In this document: in pieces, positions 1 through 8,321 of the stretch | Layout: each line of letters opens with the position of its first letter | Position numbering within the stretch: the stretch's first letter is position 1 | Translations under genes and position numbers: made by a program | DNA from: an uncultured bacterium | GTDB lineage: Bacteria; Hydrogenedentota; Hydrogenedentia; Hydrogenedentales; GCA-2746185 | Assembly: GCA_938082445.1 (NCBI GenBank) | Contig: CALLLL010000243.1 | Location: forward strand, 1 to 32,780 | Length of the DNA: 32,780 nt | Direction of reading: 5' to 3' | Notes under the pieces: model-generated | Told to the model about the DNA's origin: nothing | Database searches by the model: none | Seen by the model: only the letters and a program-made list of their open reading frames with translations

Positions 1-590
1 GTGCGATTATGGCGTATGCCGATTTAATGCACATGGATTCTTCGGATGAAGAAACCAAAAAGATGCTTGAGAATATAATGGCTTGTGCAAAATCGAGCTC
101 TGAATTATTGGAGAAGTTGACAACCATTTCACGAACAGCTAAACGGGATACGCAACGCCCTTGTTCAGTGGTGGAGGCTCTTGAAGCTATCAGCTCGTTG
201 TTTGCTTATGAAATTAAGTTGATGCGTATTGAATACACGGTTGAAGGGGCTGAAGATTGTCCTCGAGTGGATGTGTCTTTGCCTATATTGCAACGAATAC
301 TGATGCATTTAATGGCCAATGCGGTGGAATGTGAACGTGAAGGCGAACGAAGAAGTATCACAGTCAAAGTTGCATCGGAAGAAAACGCGCTTCGGATTTC
401 CATTACTAATGCAGGCCTTCGGGGAATTGAGTTTGATGTTGCACAATGGAGTACCCCTGGGTTTTCTACCAAGGATGGCCATGCAGGGATGGGGCTTAGT
501 GTGGCCAACACCTTGACTGAATCGATTGGGGGCACATTGAGTTATGAAGCCGAGTTGGGATGGACTCTGAGTATTCCTATAGACCACTAA
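1..590 (+). CDS. Sensor histidine kinase, C-terminal part (5' end outside window)
   Basis: The reading frame is open from the left edge (first full codon at base 3), so the gene begins upstream. The visible start, AIMAYADLMHMD, resembles the stretch just after the H-box of hybrid/NtrB-like kinases (HDFNNLL-AI-GYADL), so the phospho-acceptor His probably lies just outside the window. A HATPase_c domain follows: N-box around LMANAVECE, and a G2/F-box region PGFSTKDGHAGMGLSVA, ending in GGTLSYEAELGWTLSIPI. The G1 box is degenerate (ITNAGLRG, with Asn where Asp of DxGxG is expected). The family autophosphorylates on His and passes phosphate to a response regulator; the partner is not visible here. 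The gene ends 78 bp before pdxA. Confidence 0.8.
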   Translation, partial: AIMAYADLMHMDSSDEETKKMLENIMACAKSSSELLEKLTTISRTAKRDTQRPCSVVEALEAISSLFAYEIKLMRIEYTVEGAEDCPRVDVSLPILQRILMHLMANAVECEREGERRSITVKVASEENALRISITNAGLRGIEFDVAQWSTPGFSTKDGHAGMGLSVANTLTESIGGTLSYEAELGWTLSIPIDH

Positions 591-602
591 TGCAAATCGT
601 CA

Positions 603-632
603 TTCCATGTAATGCGTATAGAGTGGTATACT
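603..632 (+). promoter_or_regulatory. Candidate extended -10 promoter for pdxA
   Basis: An extended -10 TGG-TATACT (hexamer 627-632) with only a weak -35 (TTCCAT, 603-608, spacer 18). Transcription would begin near 639, about 30 nt before the GTG start at 669. An ATG at 612 would lie upstream of this transcript, which supports the GTG as the true start. Confidence 0.4.
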
Positions 633-668
633 GCCTTTTTAATGATTTTGATTTGGCGGAGATCTGCG

Positions 669-1670
669 GTGAAAGCAATTTTAGCCCTAACCATGGGCGA
701 CATTAATGGCGTTGGGCCAGAAATTCTTGCAAAGGCATTTTGTGATACGCGCTTATTCGACTTTGCTACCCCGGTGGTGCTGGGCTGTGTCAATGCTTAT
801 GAAGAGGCACGAGTGGAAACCCATTCCGGGTTGCCTTCAATCCAAGTGGACTCTTTGGATGCAGCACGGGATATATCCGATGGTCTTCCTTTTTTGCGAT
901 GCGACGTTGTTGCCCCTCGCCGAGTACCAGGTAGATTGTCGGCAGATGCAGGGCGGGCTGCTATGCAGTGGTTGGATTTAGCCATTGAACTGGCTAAGGC
1001 TGGTGATGTGGTTGGAATTGTTACAGGGCCAATAAACAAAGAAGGTATCCATTTGGCGGGATACACTGCTCGTGGACATACCGATTTTATTGCTGAAAAA
1101 ACAGCGAGCCCGGATTACCGAATGTGCCTTTTTACAGAAGATACCCGACTTGTACACATAAGTGATCATGTTTCGTTGCGAGAGTCGTTGGATTATGTGA
1201 CTGTTGAGCGTATCGTGGAGAGTGTACGGATAGGGTTTGACGCCTTGAAGCGGGTAGACGATACAGGCCGTGATATTGCTGTGGCTGGTCTAAATCCTCA
1301 TGCAGGAGAAGCTGGGGCATTTGGGCGTGAAGAGATTGATATAATAGCTCCTGCGGTTGAGCAATGTCGGGCAGAAGGGATTCCCTGTAGCGGACCGTAT
1401 TCGCCGGATACCGTATTCAAGCGTGCACTTGACGGAGAATTTGCAATGGTCATTGCGATGTATCATGATCAGGGGCATATTCCATTGAAGTTGGCCAAGA
1501 TGGACGAAGGGGTGAATGTTACTTTGGGGATTCCCATAGTGCGCACTTCGGTCGATCACGGTACAGCGTATGACATTGCGGGAAAAAATATGGTGAGCGA
1601 AAAAAGTTTGTGCGTAGCCTATAAAATGGCGGCACAGTTATCGGATATACGGGGGATAAGTGCATCATGA
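669..1670 (+). CDS. pdxA: 4-hydroxythreonine-4-phosphate dehydrogenase PdxA
   Basis: PdxA oxidises 4-phosphohydroxy-L-threonine with NAD(P)+ in the DXP-dependent route to pyridoxal 5'-phosphate; it is a cytosolic, metal-dependent dimer. The product begins MKAILALTMGDINGVGPEI, the usual N-terminus, and carries the family blocks GPINKEGI..GHTDFIAE, GLNPHAGEAGAFGREE, GPYSPDTVF and AMYHDQGHIPLK, followed by RTSVDHGTAYDIAGK. The metal-binding histidines lie in these blocks. I chose GTG 669: it has GGAG at 658-661 with a 7-nt spacer and gives 333 aa, close to family length. The longer frame from ATG 612 adds an unrelated hydrophobic stretch. No pdxJ is present; the four-base overlap with the next gene indicates one transcript. 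A catabolic PdxA2-type role cannot be excluded from sequence alone. Confidence 0.93.
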   Translation: MKAILALTMGDINGVGPEILAKAFCDTRLFDFATPVVLGCVNAYEEARVETHSGLPSIQVDSLDAARDISDGLPFLRCDVVAPRRVPGRLSADAGRAAMQWLDLAIELAKAGDVVGIVTGPINKEGIHLAGYTARGHTDFIAEKTASPDYRMCLFTEDTRLVHISDHVSLRESLDYVTVERIVESVRIGFDALKRVDDTGRDIAVAGLNPHAGEAGAFGREEIDIIAPAVEQCRAEGIPCSGPYSPDTVFKRALDGEFAMVIAMYHDQGHIPLKLAKMDEGVNVTLGIPIVRTSVDHGTAYDIAGKNMVSEKSLCVAYKMAAQLSDIRGISAS

Positions 1671-2896
1671 ATTATCTGATAATTCTGTTGGCGATGTTAG
1701 TGAGTGTGAATGGTATCGCGATGGGGGAAACCTTTACGAAGTACAAAACGTCTTTTAGAGTCGGGCCCTATCCTACAGATATTGTTGCCGGCGATTTAAA
1801 TGGAGATGATATTCCTGAAATTGTAACTACCAATCGTGGGAGTTTGGATGATCCATCCGAAACGGTTCCTGCTGGGGACCAATTATCCTTTTTGGTGGCT
1901 GATAAGCAAATGGAGTATGTAGCCTTACCGCAACTGCGTACGGGCTTCGGGCCGTATGAAGTGGCTATGGTGAATATTGATGCACTCAAGGCCTTGGATT
2001 TGGTGGTGGCAAATTTTATGGCGAAACGCAATAGAGATTTAACCTTGCTGCGCAATTTAGGCGATAATAATTTTGAGCCCTTGGATTTTGGAGTGGACGA
2101 TGAGGTTTTAAACTACACGCAACGGAACGATGCGGATGGGAATCCGACGTATACTACTCCGGGTTTCACATCGCTGGCGGTGGATGATTTTGATGCGGAT
2201 GGATATCGGGATGTCGTAGTCACGGGGTGGAGCAGTAACATTATTGCGTATTTTCCAGGCATTGAAGAAGGCTATTTTGATAAACCCATTTTGACTTCGG
2301 TCACGGGGAGCCCACGCGATATTGTGATTCATGATTTTAATGGGGATGGCGAAAAAGACTTAGCGATCGCTTTGTATAGTAGCCATGAAATATTGTTGAT
2401 GGAAGGTCAAGGTAAAGGCCAGTTTCAGGAAGTAAATCGGTTTACATCTCATGGTGATTTGCCGGTGGTGTTGAAGCTGAATGATATGAATGGGGATGGC
2501 AAGCTCGATCTAGTAGTTGGGCATCGGCATGCAGACGATTCGGTGGTGATTTTTTATCGTGATAAGGATTTTGAGTTTCCGGTGACTCAATCGATTGTAT
2601 TGGGTAAGGAACGCAATAAGATAGAACACGGAATCCGAGATATTCATGTGGGTGATTACAACAAAGATGGTAAGTTGGATTTAAGTGTGGCCTGCGAAGT
2701 GTCGAGTCAAGTGGTTGTGTTGATCAATAGCTCTCAAAGTAAGGCGGCAATAGCCTCGTTTAATCGTGAGCGATATACGTTTAAAAACGGTGCGCCTCTT
2801 GCGTTGTGTTCTGCTGATTTTGATGGAGACGGCCAGATGGATTTAGGGGTGGCTTTGTGGGATGAGTTTCGAGTCGCTCTTTTAATGAATCGTTAA
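1667..2896 (+). CDS. Exported FG-GAP/VCBS seven-bladed beta-propeller protein
   Basis: The start overlaps the pdxA stop (ATGA). A signal peptide is visible (hydrophobic residues about 3-17, likely cleavage near AMG-ETF). The rest consists of seven calcium-binding-loop-type repeats: GDLNGDDIPEIV, a degenerate VNIDALKALDLV, DDFDADGYRDVV, HDFNGDGEKDLA, NDMNGDGKLDLV, GDYNKDGKLDLS and ADFDGDGQMDLG. Seven units match a closed seven-blade integrin-alpha-type propeller. The second loop has lost most acidic ligands. Such proteins act outside the cytoplasm in adhesion or ligand binding; no catalytic domain or anchor is seen, and no link to vitamin B6 synthesis is known, so co-transcription with pdxA may be incidental. 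It meets the next gene tail to tail with 2 bp between. Confidence 0.85.
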   Translation: MNYLIILLAMLVSVNGIAMGETFTKYKTSFRVGPYPTDIVAGDLNGDDIPEIVTTNRGSLDDPSETVPAGDQLSFLVADKQMEYVALPQLRTGFGPYEVAMVNIDALKALDLVVANFMAKRNRDLTLLRNLGDNNFEPLDFGVDDEVLNYTQRNDADGNPTYTTPGFTSLAVDDFDADGYRDVVVTGWSSNIIAYFPGIEEGYFDKPILTSVTGSPRDIVIHDFNGDGEKDLAIALYSSHEILLMEGQGKGQFQEVNRFTSHGDLPVVLKLNDMNGDGKLDLVVGHRHADDSVVIFYRDKDFEFPVTQSIVLGKERNKIEHGIRDIHVGDYNKDGKLDLSVACEVSSQVVVLINSSQSKAAIASFNRERYTFKNGAPLALCSADFDGDGQMDLGVALWDEFRVALLMNR

Positions 2897-2898
2897 GG

Positions 2899-5091
2899 TT
2901 ATGTAGCCGGTTGTTGGTTAAGTTGCTTAATCATCGAAGAGAATTGATTAAGTTCATGTTCATGCAATGTTTGTTGACCGAATCGAATTTCATGGTAACG
3001 AACAAGAAATTGGGCAATACTTTCCAATTCATCGACGGGAAATGCTTGGTGGACTTTCAATTGCTCCAGAACTTCATCCGCAGTGAGATTGTCTATAGAG
3101 ATTCCCAATGCCGTGAGTTTTTTGATGAGCTTGATGTATAGCTCGCGGGCTTGTCGTTGCTCTTCACTTAAGCGTAGGTTTCGTGCTCGATTTTTATGGG
3201 TAGCCAAGCGCTGAATGAGCCGGAGTATTGCTACGATAAATAAAATGGGCGTACCTATGACTATGCCTATTTTGACGTAGTCGGTTGCTTTTAATGTCCC
3301 TGAACGTCTTCCATCTAGTAGAGATGCTGTCCAATTGCTGAATAGCGTCAATGACCCACCATTCATTGGATTGAATTTAAATTGAGGTTTGTAGGCTATG
3401 ACATTCCTGAGCCAAAAGTTATTCACGTAGGTAATGCCTAGGGATATTTTTTGTTGGAATTTCTCCGCTGGACTGAATTCAATGTCATCGATTGAAGGTG
3501 TTGGGTCAAATGTAACCCAGCCATATTCGGGGAAGTACACTTCGAGCCACATATGTGCCATGTATGATTTTATGGTGTATGATTGGTCGGTAGAATTGTA
3601 TTGACCGCCTTGATAACCACTGACAGCACGGGCAGGGATTCCCAAACTACGCACCATAAGAGTCATTGCACCGGCAAATAATTCACAGTGGCCTTGGCGT
3701 ACATCATGGATGAAATTGTCGAGAGGGTGTTCTTTATCAAGTTCTGGTACATCGTCGGTGTAATAATAATTAAATCCAGTCATATAATCTTCAATGGCTT
3801 GCACCTTGTCGTAATTGCTTTGTCTATCGGCAATAATGGTGTCGACCAATTCGAGGGTGCGTTGCTGTAAATATTGTTCGGTGAGGAGTTGAAAATCACT
3901 TACCTCCATAATATCTAGATAGTTTTCGGAAGTTTGACGTAACTCTTCTGGGGTGGGTTTCAGTAGTTGTGAGCTAACTCTAAATCGTTCTATAAATCGG
4001 GTATCCATTTCGACACTAAAATCTCGTCCGTTTACCCAAGATATATCAGTATATCCTTTTTGGTTGACGACGTTCATCGAAGTGACGGTATTGAGAAGAG
4101 GGAGAAACGAACTGACACCTTCTGAAAATACAACTTCATATCGTATGGCTGGAACGGAGTGTAGTGTTTGTCGCTTAACGATATTGGAGGTGTTGTTGCG
4201 TGTTTTTCGTTGCGGTAAAAAACCTGCGAGCAATCGATGCCCAGTTCGACGAGGCGGAGTGCTTAATCCTTCACGCGTCCATCCTTCAGGGGAATATTTA
4301 TCCAAAGTGGTTGCTCGCCAGTACATTTCATCTCGGTCTATAGTATTGCTGGATTCAGCGAATTCTACGGTCATAATCGTGGTGTTGTTTCCGGTAATGC
4401 GTCCAACGAGATCGAATCGAGCGTCATCACGAATCTCTACAGCGCGTGCGCGTTCGTTGGCCAGCGTTGAACCCATGATCCCTGCTTCTACGCGGGGAAG
4501 CATCATGAACATGACAATTGTGATGGTCATAATATATGCGCATAAAACAAAGGGTTGTGCGTGTGTGGCAGCGGGTTTGTGGGAGGTGAGTGAGTGGGAC
4601 TGTTTTTGGTCAAAAGGTGTGCATTCATTGTATAGGCGCCAGCGCTCTAAGGTCATCATGCTCAATGAGATGTTGTAGATGAATGCTATAAAAATAATGC
4701 CAATTAGTGGGGAGGGGGATAGTACGAGCGTGGCAATATATATAAAAACGGACATCATTATGATGTGCATATAGTTTGAGGCTTCTTTTTTATGGAGTAA
4801 TGAATATAGTTGCACGAACATAAATAATACGATGACGCCATCGACTAAGCCATTGGAGAGAACGAACATTGGAATGAAAGCCATAAAGCCGAGAGTGAGT
4901 ATGGTGGAGAGGTGCGTATACCATCTATGACCTTCTTCGATTTTCGAAGTCCATGGAAAAATGAGAATCGCTATTATGGGGATCATCATTGTGGAAATGC
5001 TGTAATGCATTGTTGTGCACAATGCCATATAGCTCAGTAAAATACAGAATTTGATTGAACGATTAAGCTTTTGGGTGAATGGATTATCCAT
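2899..5091 (-). CDS. TgpA-like membrane transglutaminase (DUF3488-transglutaminase-DUF4129)
   Basis: The 730-aa protein has an N-terminal block of several membrane helices (about residues 12-200, DUF3488-like), an extracytoplasmic transglutaminase-like domain, one more membrane helix near residue 610 and a cytoplasmic DUF4129-like tail. The catalytic triad is visible: Cys469 in GHCELFAGAM, His513 in MAHMWLEVYF and Asp529 in VTFDPTPS, with spacing normal for the family. Pseudomonas TgpA is an essential membrane protein of this architecture; its substrate is not firmly known. Its start lies inside the end of the DUF58 gene (8-bp overlap), so the two are probably translationally coupled. With moxR and DUF58 it forms the widespread MoxR/DUF58/transglutaminase operon linked to envelope processes. 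Confidence 0.9.
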   Translation of the reverse strand: MDNPFTQKLNRSIKFCILLSYMALCTTMHYSISTMMIPIIAILIFPWTSKIEEGHRWYTHLSTILTLGFMAFIPMFVLSNGLVDGVIVLFMFVQLYSLLHKKEASNYMHIIMMSVFIYIATLVLSPSPLIGIIFIAFIYNISLSMMTLERWRLYNECTPFDQKQSHSLTSHKPAATHAQPFVLCAYIMTITIVMFMMLPRVEAGIMGSTLANERARAVEIRDDARFDLVGRITGNNTTIMTVEFAESSNTIDRDEMYWRATTLDKYSPEGWTREGLSTPPRRTGHRLLAGFLPQRKTRNNTSNIVKRQTLHSVPAIRYEVVFSEGVSSFLPLLNTVTSMNVVNQKGYTDISWVNGRDFSVEMDTRFIERFRVSSQLLKPTPEELRQTSENYLDIMEVSDFQLLTEQYLQQRTLELVDTIIADRQSNYDKVQAIEDYMTGFNYYYTDDVPELDKEHPLDNFIHDVRQGHCELFAGAMTLMVRSLGIPARAVSGYQGGQYNSTDQSYTIKSYMAHMWLEVYFPEYGWVTFDPTPSIDDIEFSPAEKFQQKISLGITYVNNFWLRNVIAYKPQFKFNPMNGGSLTLFSNWTASLLDGRRSGTLKATDYVKIGIVIGTPILFIVAILRLIQRLATHKNRARNLRLSEEQRQARELYIKLIKKLTALGISIDNLTADEVLEQLKVHQAFPVDELESIAQFLVRYHEIRFGQQTLHEHELNQFSSMIKQLNQQPAT

Positions 5092-6154
5092 GGTGCATAA
5101 CTTCCGTGGGGTCTAATGTGCGTGTGCGACTTTGGGGGATTTCCATACCCCAGCGGGTAGAGTCTGTTGCTAAGTGGACTTTAATTGCTTCACTATTGTG
5201 TACTTTTTCGACATACCAGTTGTCGTCGTATTCTTCGTTGGCGCTAGGACTAAGTATAGTGAGTTCTTCGAGAATTTGAGTGGACTGATGGCGGCCTTTG
5301 GAGAGGGCGATTGAGCTGTTGGGTGTAACGAATCCTACACTAAACTGTTGATCCAGTAGATAGACCGCTAGCGAAGCACCTAAGTCAATTACTTGCTCAA
5401 ATTGTTCTGTTTCTTCTTGAGTCTTTGGTATGCCTCGGGTATCGAGTATCAAAATGACCATCCGGGTAGTACTGGGTTCGAGTTCTCGTATAATGAGATT
5501 TCCAATGCGCGCACTTATTTTCCAGGAAATACGGCGAATGTCGTCGCCGGGAATGTACTCGCGCAGTGAGTAGAATTCAATACCGTCATTGTTATTGGAA
5601 GATTTTGGTGTATGTCCATTGTCATCGAGTTCACGCATAATGCTTTTTGCGAGGGGATATACGCGTGGGTATACGAGAATGGTATTCTCATCTTCCAAGG
5701 TCGTGTGTTGTGTAAATAGACCGAATGGATAACTGGACGATATTTTTATACTGGGAAGTTTGTGAACACCACGTTGATTCATGGTGGCATACATGCGTGT
5801 TTGAATGGGCGTATCAGCCGATAATGTGTCTATGGCATAGGGGTGGTCAAATGATTCCGATTCAAGTTTGATACTGCCGGTGGCGCCTCGTTTCCGGCTA
5901 TATTCTAAGGTGGCTTGATAGGCAAAGGACTCTTTGCGATGTACAGCTTCGGGACTGGTGCATTGAATATTGATGTTTCGAACGCTTTTTCGAGTGGTCC
6001 AAAAACCCACGAGAATGACGGCAAATAAGGCATACGTGGAGAGGTAAAATAAATTCTCTCCTGTATTGAAAGCAGCCATCAATAAAAGTGACGCAAAGAG
6101 GATGAAATAGAGCCCTCTTAGAGTTGGACGTATTTTATATCGTTGTGTATTCAT
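5084..6154 (-). CDS. DUF58 domain protein (MoxR-associated, vWA-like)
   Basis: The 356-aa product opens with two membrane helices in a hairpin (about residues 14-50), followed by a beta-rich region and the diagnostic DUF58 block YSLREYIPGDDIRRISWKIS around residue 200, and then a vWA-like fold including the hydrophobic strand MVILILDTRG. DUF58 proteins are regular partners of MoxR ATPases, which are thought to act as chaperones on them. The start ATG is preceded by AAGGGAAG. It lies 19 bp downstream of moxR and overlaps the following transglutaminase gene by 8 bp, indicating a single operon. The biochemical activity of the family is unknown. Confidence 0.88.
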   Translation of the reverse strand: MNTQRYKIRPTLRGLYFILFASLLLMAAFNTGENLFYLSTYALFAVILVGFWTTRKSVRNINIQCTSPEAVHRKESFAYQATLEYSRKRGATGSIKLESESFDHPYAIDTLSADTPIQTRMYATMNQRGVHKLPSIKISSSYPFGLFTQHTTLEDENTILVYPRVYPLAKSIMRELDDNGHTPKSSNNNDGIEFYSLREYIPGDDIRRISWKISARIGNLIIRELEPSTTRMVILILDTRGIPKTQEETEQFEQVIDLGASLAVYLLDQQFSVGFVTPNSSIALSKGRHQSTQILEELTILSPSANEEYDDNWYVEKVHNSEAIKVHLATDSTRWGMEIPQSRTRTLDPTEVMHHG

Positions 6155-6173
6155 GCGCTTCCCTTAATCATGC

Positions 6174-7154
6174 TTACACGGGTACAGTAACCTGTTCCAA
6201 TATTTCTTGCATGATGACTTCGCGTTCACGAACAGAATTAACGCGATTACCGCCATGGGATTTTGCAATGATGCGGTGAGCAACAACAGGCTTGGCCATT
6301 GTTTTTACATCGCCGGGTGTAACGTAGTTTCTTCCCGATATGAGTGCTAAGGCCTGAGAGGATTCGTAAAGCCCCATCGAAGCTCGAGGGCTGCCGCCCA
6401 GACGAATACCGGGATGGGTACGAGTGGCTTTAATGATATCGAGGATGTATTGTGCGATACTATCTTCAACATGGACTTGTTCACTGATGCCTTGAAGGTT
6501 GATGATGTCTTGTCCGCTAAGTGCTGGGGTTAGTTGATCTAAGGCATGCTGGGGGTCGCGACGGCGCATGATGCGGATTTCATCTTCGTCTCCGGGATAT
6601 CCTATGGAGATGTGGAGGAGGAAGCGATCCAATTGGGCTTCTGGAAGGGTGTAAGTGCCTTCATATTCGATGGGGTTTTGCGTGGCTAAAACCATGAAGG
6701 GAGCAGGGAGGGGACGAGTTTGTCCATCTGCGGTGACACGGCCTTCACTCATGGCCTCTAATAATGCACTTTGTGTTTTGGGTGGGGTACGGTTTACTTC
6801 ATCCGCCAGTACGATGCTGGAAAATATGGGACCTTGGCGAAATTCAAATTGCTGTGTGTCTGGTTTGAGGATAGAGACACCCAATATGTCGGCGGGAAGC
6901 ATATCGCTGGTGAATTGAATTCGGTTAAAGGAACAATCGATGGAAAGAGCCAGGGCTTGAGCAATGGTCGTTTTCCCCACACCAGGGATATCTTCGATGA
7001 GTAAATGTCCGCGTGCTAGAAGGCCGACTAGGCATAATTTGATGACATCTCGTTTTCCATATACAACTTGTTCGATATTGTCTATCAGGCAAGTGATTTG
7101 ATGTTGGGCGGTTTCGATATCAAGATCGCTGGAAGATAGGGTGGATTCGTTCAA
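6174..7154 (-). CDS. MoxR-family AAA+ ATPase
   Basis: This is an AAA_3 ATPase and the presumed chaperone of the operon. Walker A is EDIPGVGKTT (Lys61 from the start chosen), Walker B is IVLADEVNR, and the blocks PPKTQSALLEAM and ATQNPIEYEGTYTLPEAQLDRF are classic MoxR signatures; the C-terminal lid carries GGSPRAS. I take TTG at 7152-7154 as start: it has AAGGAG at 7161-7166 with a 6-nt spacer and gives 326 aa, the usual family size. The frame can be extended upstream to 7268 or to an ATG at 7190, but those N-termini are not family-like and have weak ribosome sites. Confidence 0.9.
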   Translation of the reverse strand: MNESTLSSSDLDIETAQHQITCLIDNIEQVVYGKRDVIKLCLVGLLARGHLLIEDIPGVGKTTIAQALALSIDCSFNRIQFTSDMLPADILGVSILKPDTQQFEFRQGPIFSSIVLADEVNRTPPKTQSALLEAMSEGRVTADGQTRPLPAPFMVLATQNPIEYEGTYTLPEAQLDRFLLHISIGYPGDEDEIRIMRRRDPQHALDQLTPALSGQDIINLQGISEQVHVEDSIAQYILDIIKATRTHPGIRLGGSPRASMGLYESSQALALISGRNYVTPGDVKTMAKPVVAHRIIAKSHGGNRVNSVREREVIMQEILEQVTVPV

Positions 7155-7339
7155 AATAGACTCCTTGTTGTATGCGCTTCGATTCTTCATTGACTCAAAA
7201 TACCCTATGCTATTGGGTAATTGTATCCAGCTATTGATTATTGGACTTGTATTTAGACCAAACACCAAAGAGGATGGAGCTTATTCGCTAAATGTTTGAA
7301 AAAATCAATCGTAGCTACAATATTCTTGGTATAGTCTCC

Positions 7340-7368
7340 AATATAGGTGAATTTGGGGATTGGATCAA
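7340..7368 (-). promoter_or_regulatory. Candidate sigma-70-type promoter for the moxR operon
   Basis: On the minus strand TTGATC (7363-7368) and TATATT (7340-7345) are 17 nt apart. Transcription would start near 7333, leaving a leader of about 180 nt before the TTG start of moxR. It sits in the 378-bp divergent gap between moxR and parA (7155-7532), which otherwise holds only the parA promoter and no further gene that I can recognise. Confidence 0.4.
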
Positions 7369-7431
7369 GAAATTCTAAAGAGTTCTATACGTAAAAATGT
7401 CTTGATTTTGGGGTAAATTTAGCTGTTAACA

Positions 7432-7461
7432 TTGACTTCACCATAGCAGGGCTTTTATTAT
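7432..7461 (+). promoter_or_regulatory. Candidate sigma-70-type promoter for parAB
   Basis: TTGACT (7432-7437) and TATTAT (7456-7461) with an 18-nt spacer lie about 70 bp upstream of the parA ATG. Both boxes are close to the sigma-70 consensus. A GAGGAAAG element at 7510-7517 lies 15 nt before the ATG, which is a long spacing for a ribosome binding site. Confidence 0.5.
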
Positions 7462-7532
7462 ACTCGTTTCACTAGGTCTGGGCTGGGTTCATCTGTTAGT
7501 CCCGCAACGCGAGGAAAGTATACACGCACCAT

Positions 7533-8321
7533 ATGGGTCAGATAATCGTTATAGCCAATCAAAAGGGCGGCGTCGGTAAAACGACGACGGCGGTTAATCT
7601 GTCAGCCTGTATTGCAGGTCTTGGAAAAAAGACATTATTGGTGGATTTGGACCCTCAGGGAAACTCATCCAGCGGTTTAGGGATCGATAAGCAGTCTCTT
7701 GAGATTTCCTTGTATGATGTGCTGTCGCAAGATAGCGAAGTACATCCAGCAATCGTGGAATCCAATACGCCCAATCTTCATGTATTGCCAGCGGAGAAAA
7801 ATTTGGCTGGTGCCGAAGTCGAGTTGGTGAATGTCGAACAGCGTGAATTTCGTTTGCGGGAAGCATTGGCCCCGCTTCGTGAAGCGTATGACTATATATT
7901 TATAGATGCGCCCCCATCGTTGAGTTTGTTGACCATTAATGGTTTGTCAGCGGCGGATAGTGTTTTGATTCCTTTGCAGTGCGAATATTTTGCGCTGGAA
8001 GGTTTGAGTGAGTTGTTGCAAACCATTATATTGGTAAGGGATAACTTAAACGCCAATTTGCGATTGCAGGGTGTGTTGTTAACGATGTTTCAACGCACGA
8101 ATTTGTCTAAGCAGGTGATTGACGATGTGCGCGCGCACTTGGGTGATAAAGTGTTTGATACCATTATCCCGCGCAATGTGACCTTGGGTGAAGCGCCGAG
8201 TTTTGGCCAATCAATTATTGAATATGACCGGGCTTGTCCTGGTGCGTTGGCTTACAATAAGCTGGCCAATGAAATTATAGAAAAACATGCCACCAGTGGC
8301 GTACGACCAAGCGAAAGTTAA
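7533..8321 (+). CDS. parA: Chromosome partitioning ATPase ParA/Soj
   Basis: ParA binds DNA non-specifically in its ATP-dimer form and moves ParB-parS complexes during chromosome segregation. The 262-aa product shows the deviant Walker A QKGGVGKTTTAVNLSA with signature Lys11 and catalytic Lys16, Walker A' LVDLDPQGNSSSGLG, and Walker B YIFIDAPPSLSLLT. It has no N-terminal helix-turn-helix, so it is the short chromosomal (Soj) type rather than the long plasmid type. It is directly followed by parB with an overlap, the usual arrangement; rsmG/mnmG and dnaA, common neighbours near the origin, are not in the window. Confidence 0.95.
   Translation: MGQIIVIANQKGGVGKTTTAVNLSACIAGLGKKTLLVDLDPQGNSSSGLGIDKQSLEISLYDVLSQDSEVHPAIVESNTPNLHVLPAEKNLAGAEVELVNVEQREFRLREALAPLREAYDYIFIDAPPSLSLLTINGLSAADSVLIPLQCEYFALEGLSELLQTIILVRDNLNANLRLQGVLLTMFQRTNLSKQVIDDVRAHLGDKVFDTIIPRNVTLGEAPSFGQSIIEYDRACPGALAYNKLANEIIEKHATSGVRPSES

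Noticed and set aside
612-668. Longer pdxA start at ATG 612
   Set aside because: It lies upstream of the likely transcription start, has no ribosome site and adds residues not found in the family; GTG 669 has GGAG at proper spacing.
3953-4678. 241-aa open frame antisense to the transglutaminase gene
   Set aside because: The sense strand encodes a clear TgpA-like protein; the antisense product has low-complexity Arg/Ser-rich composition and no family features.
7155-7268. Longer moxR start at 7268 or 7190
   Set aside because: The TTG at 7154 has AAGGAG with a 6-nt spacer and gives the usual length; the extensions are not MoxR-like.
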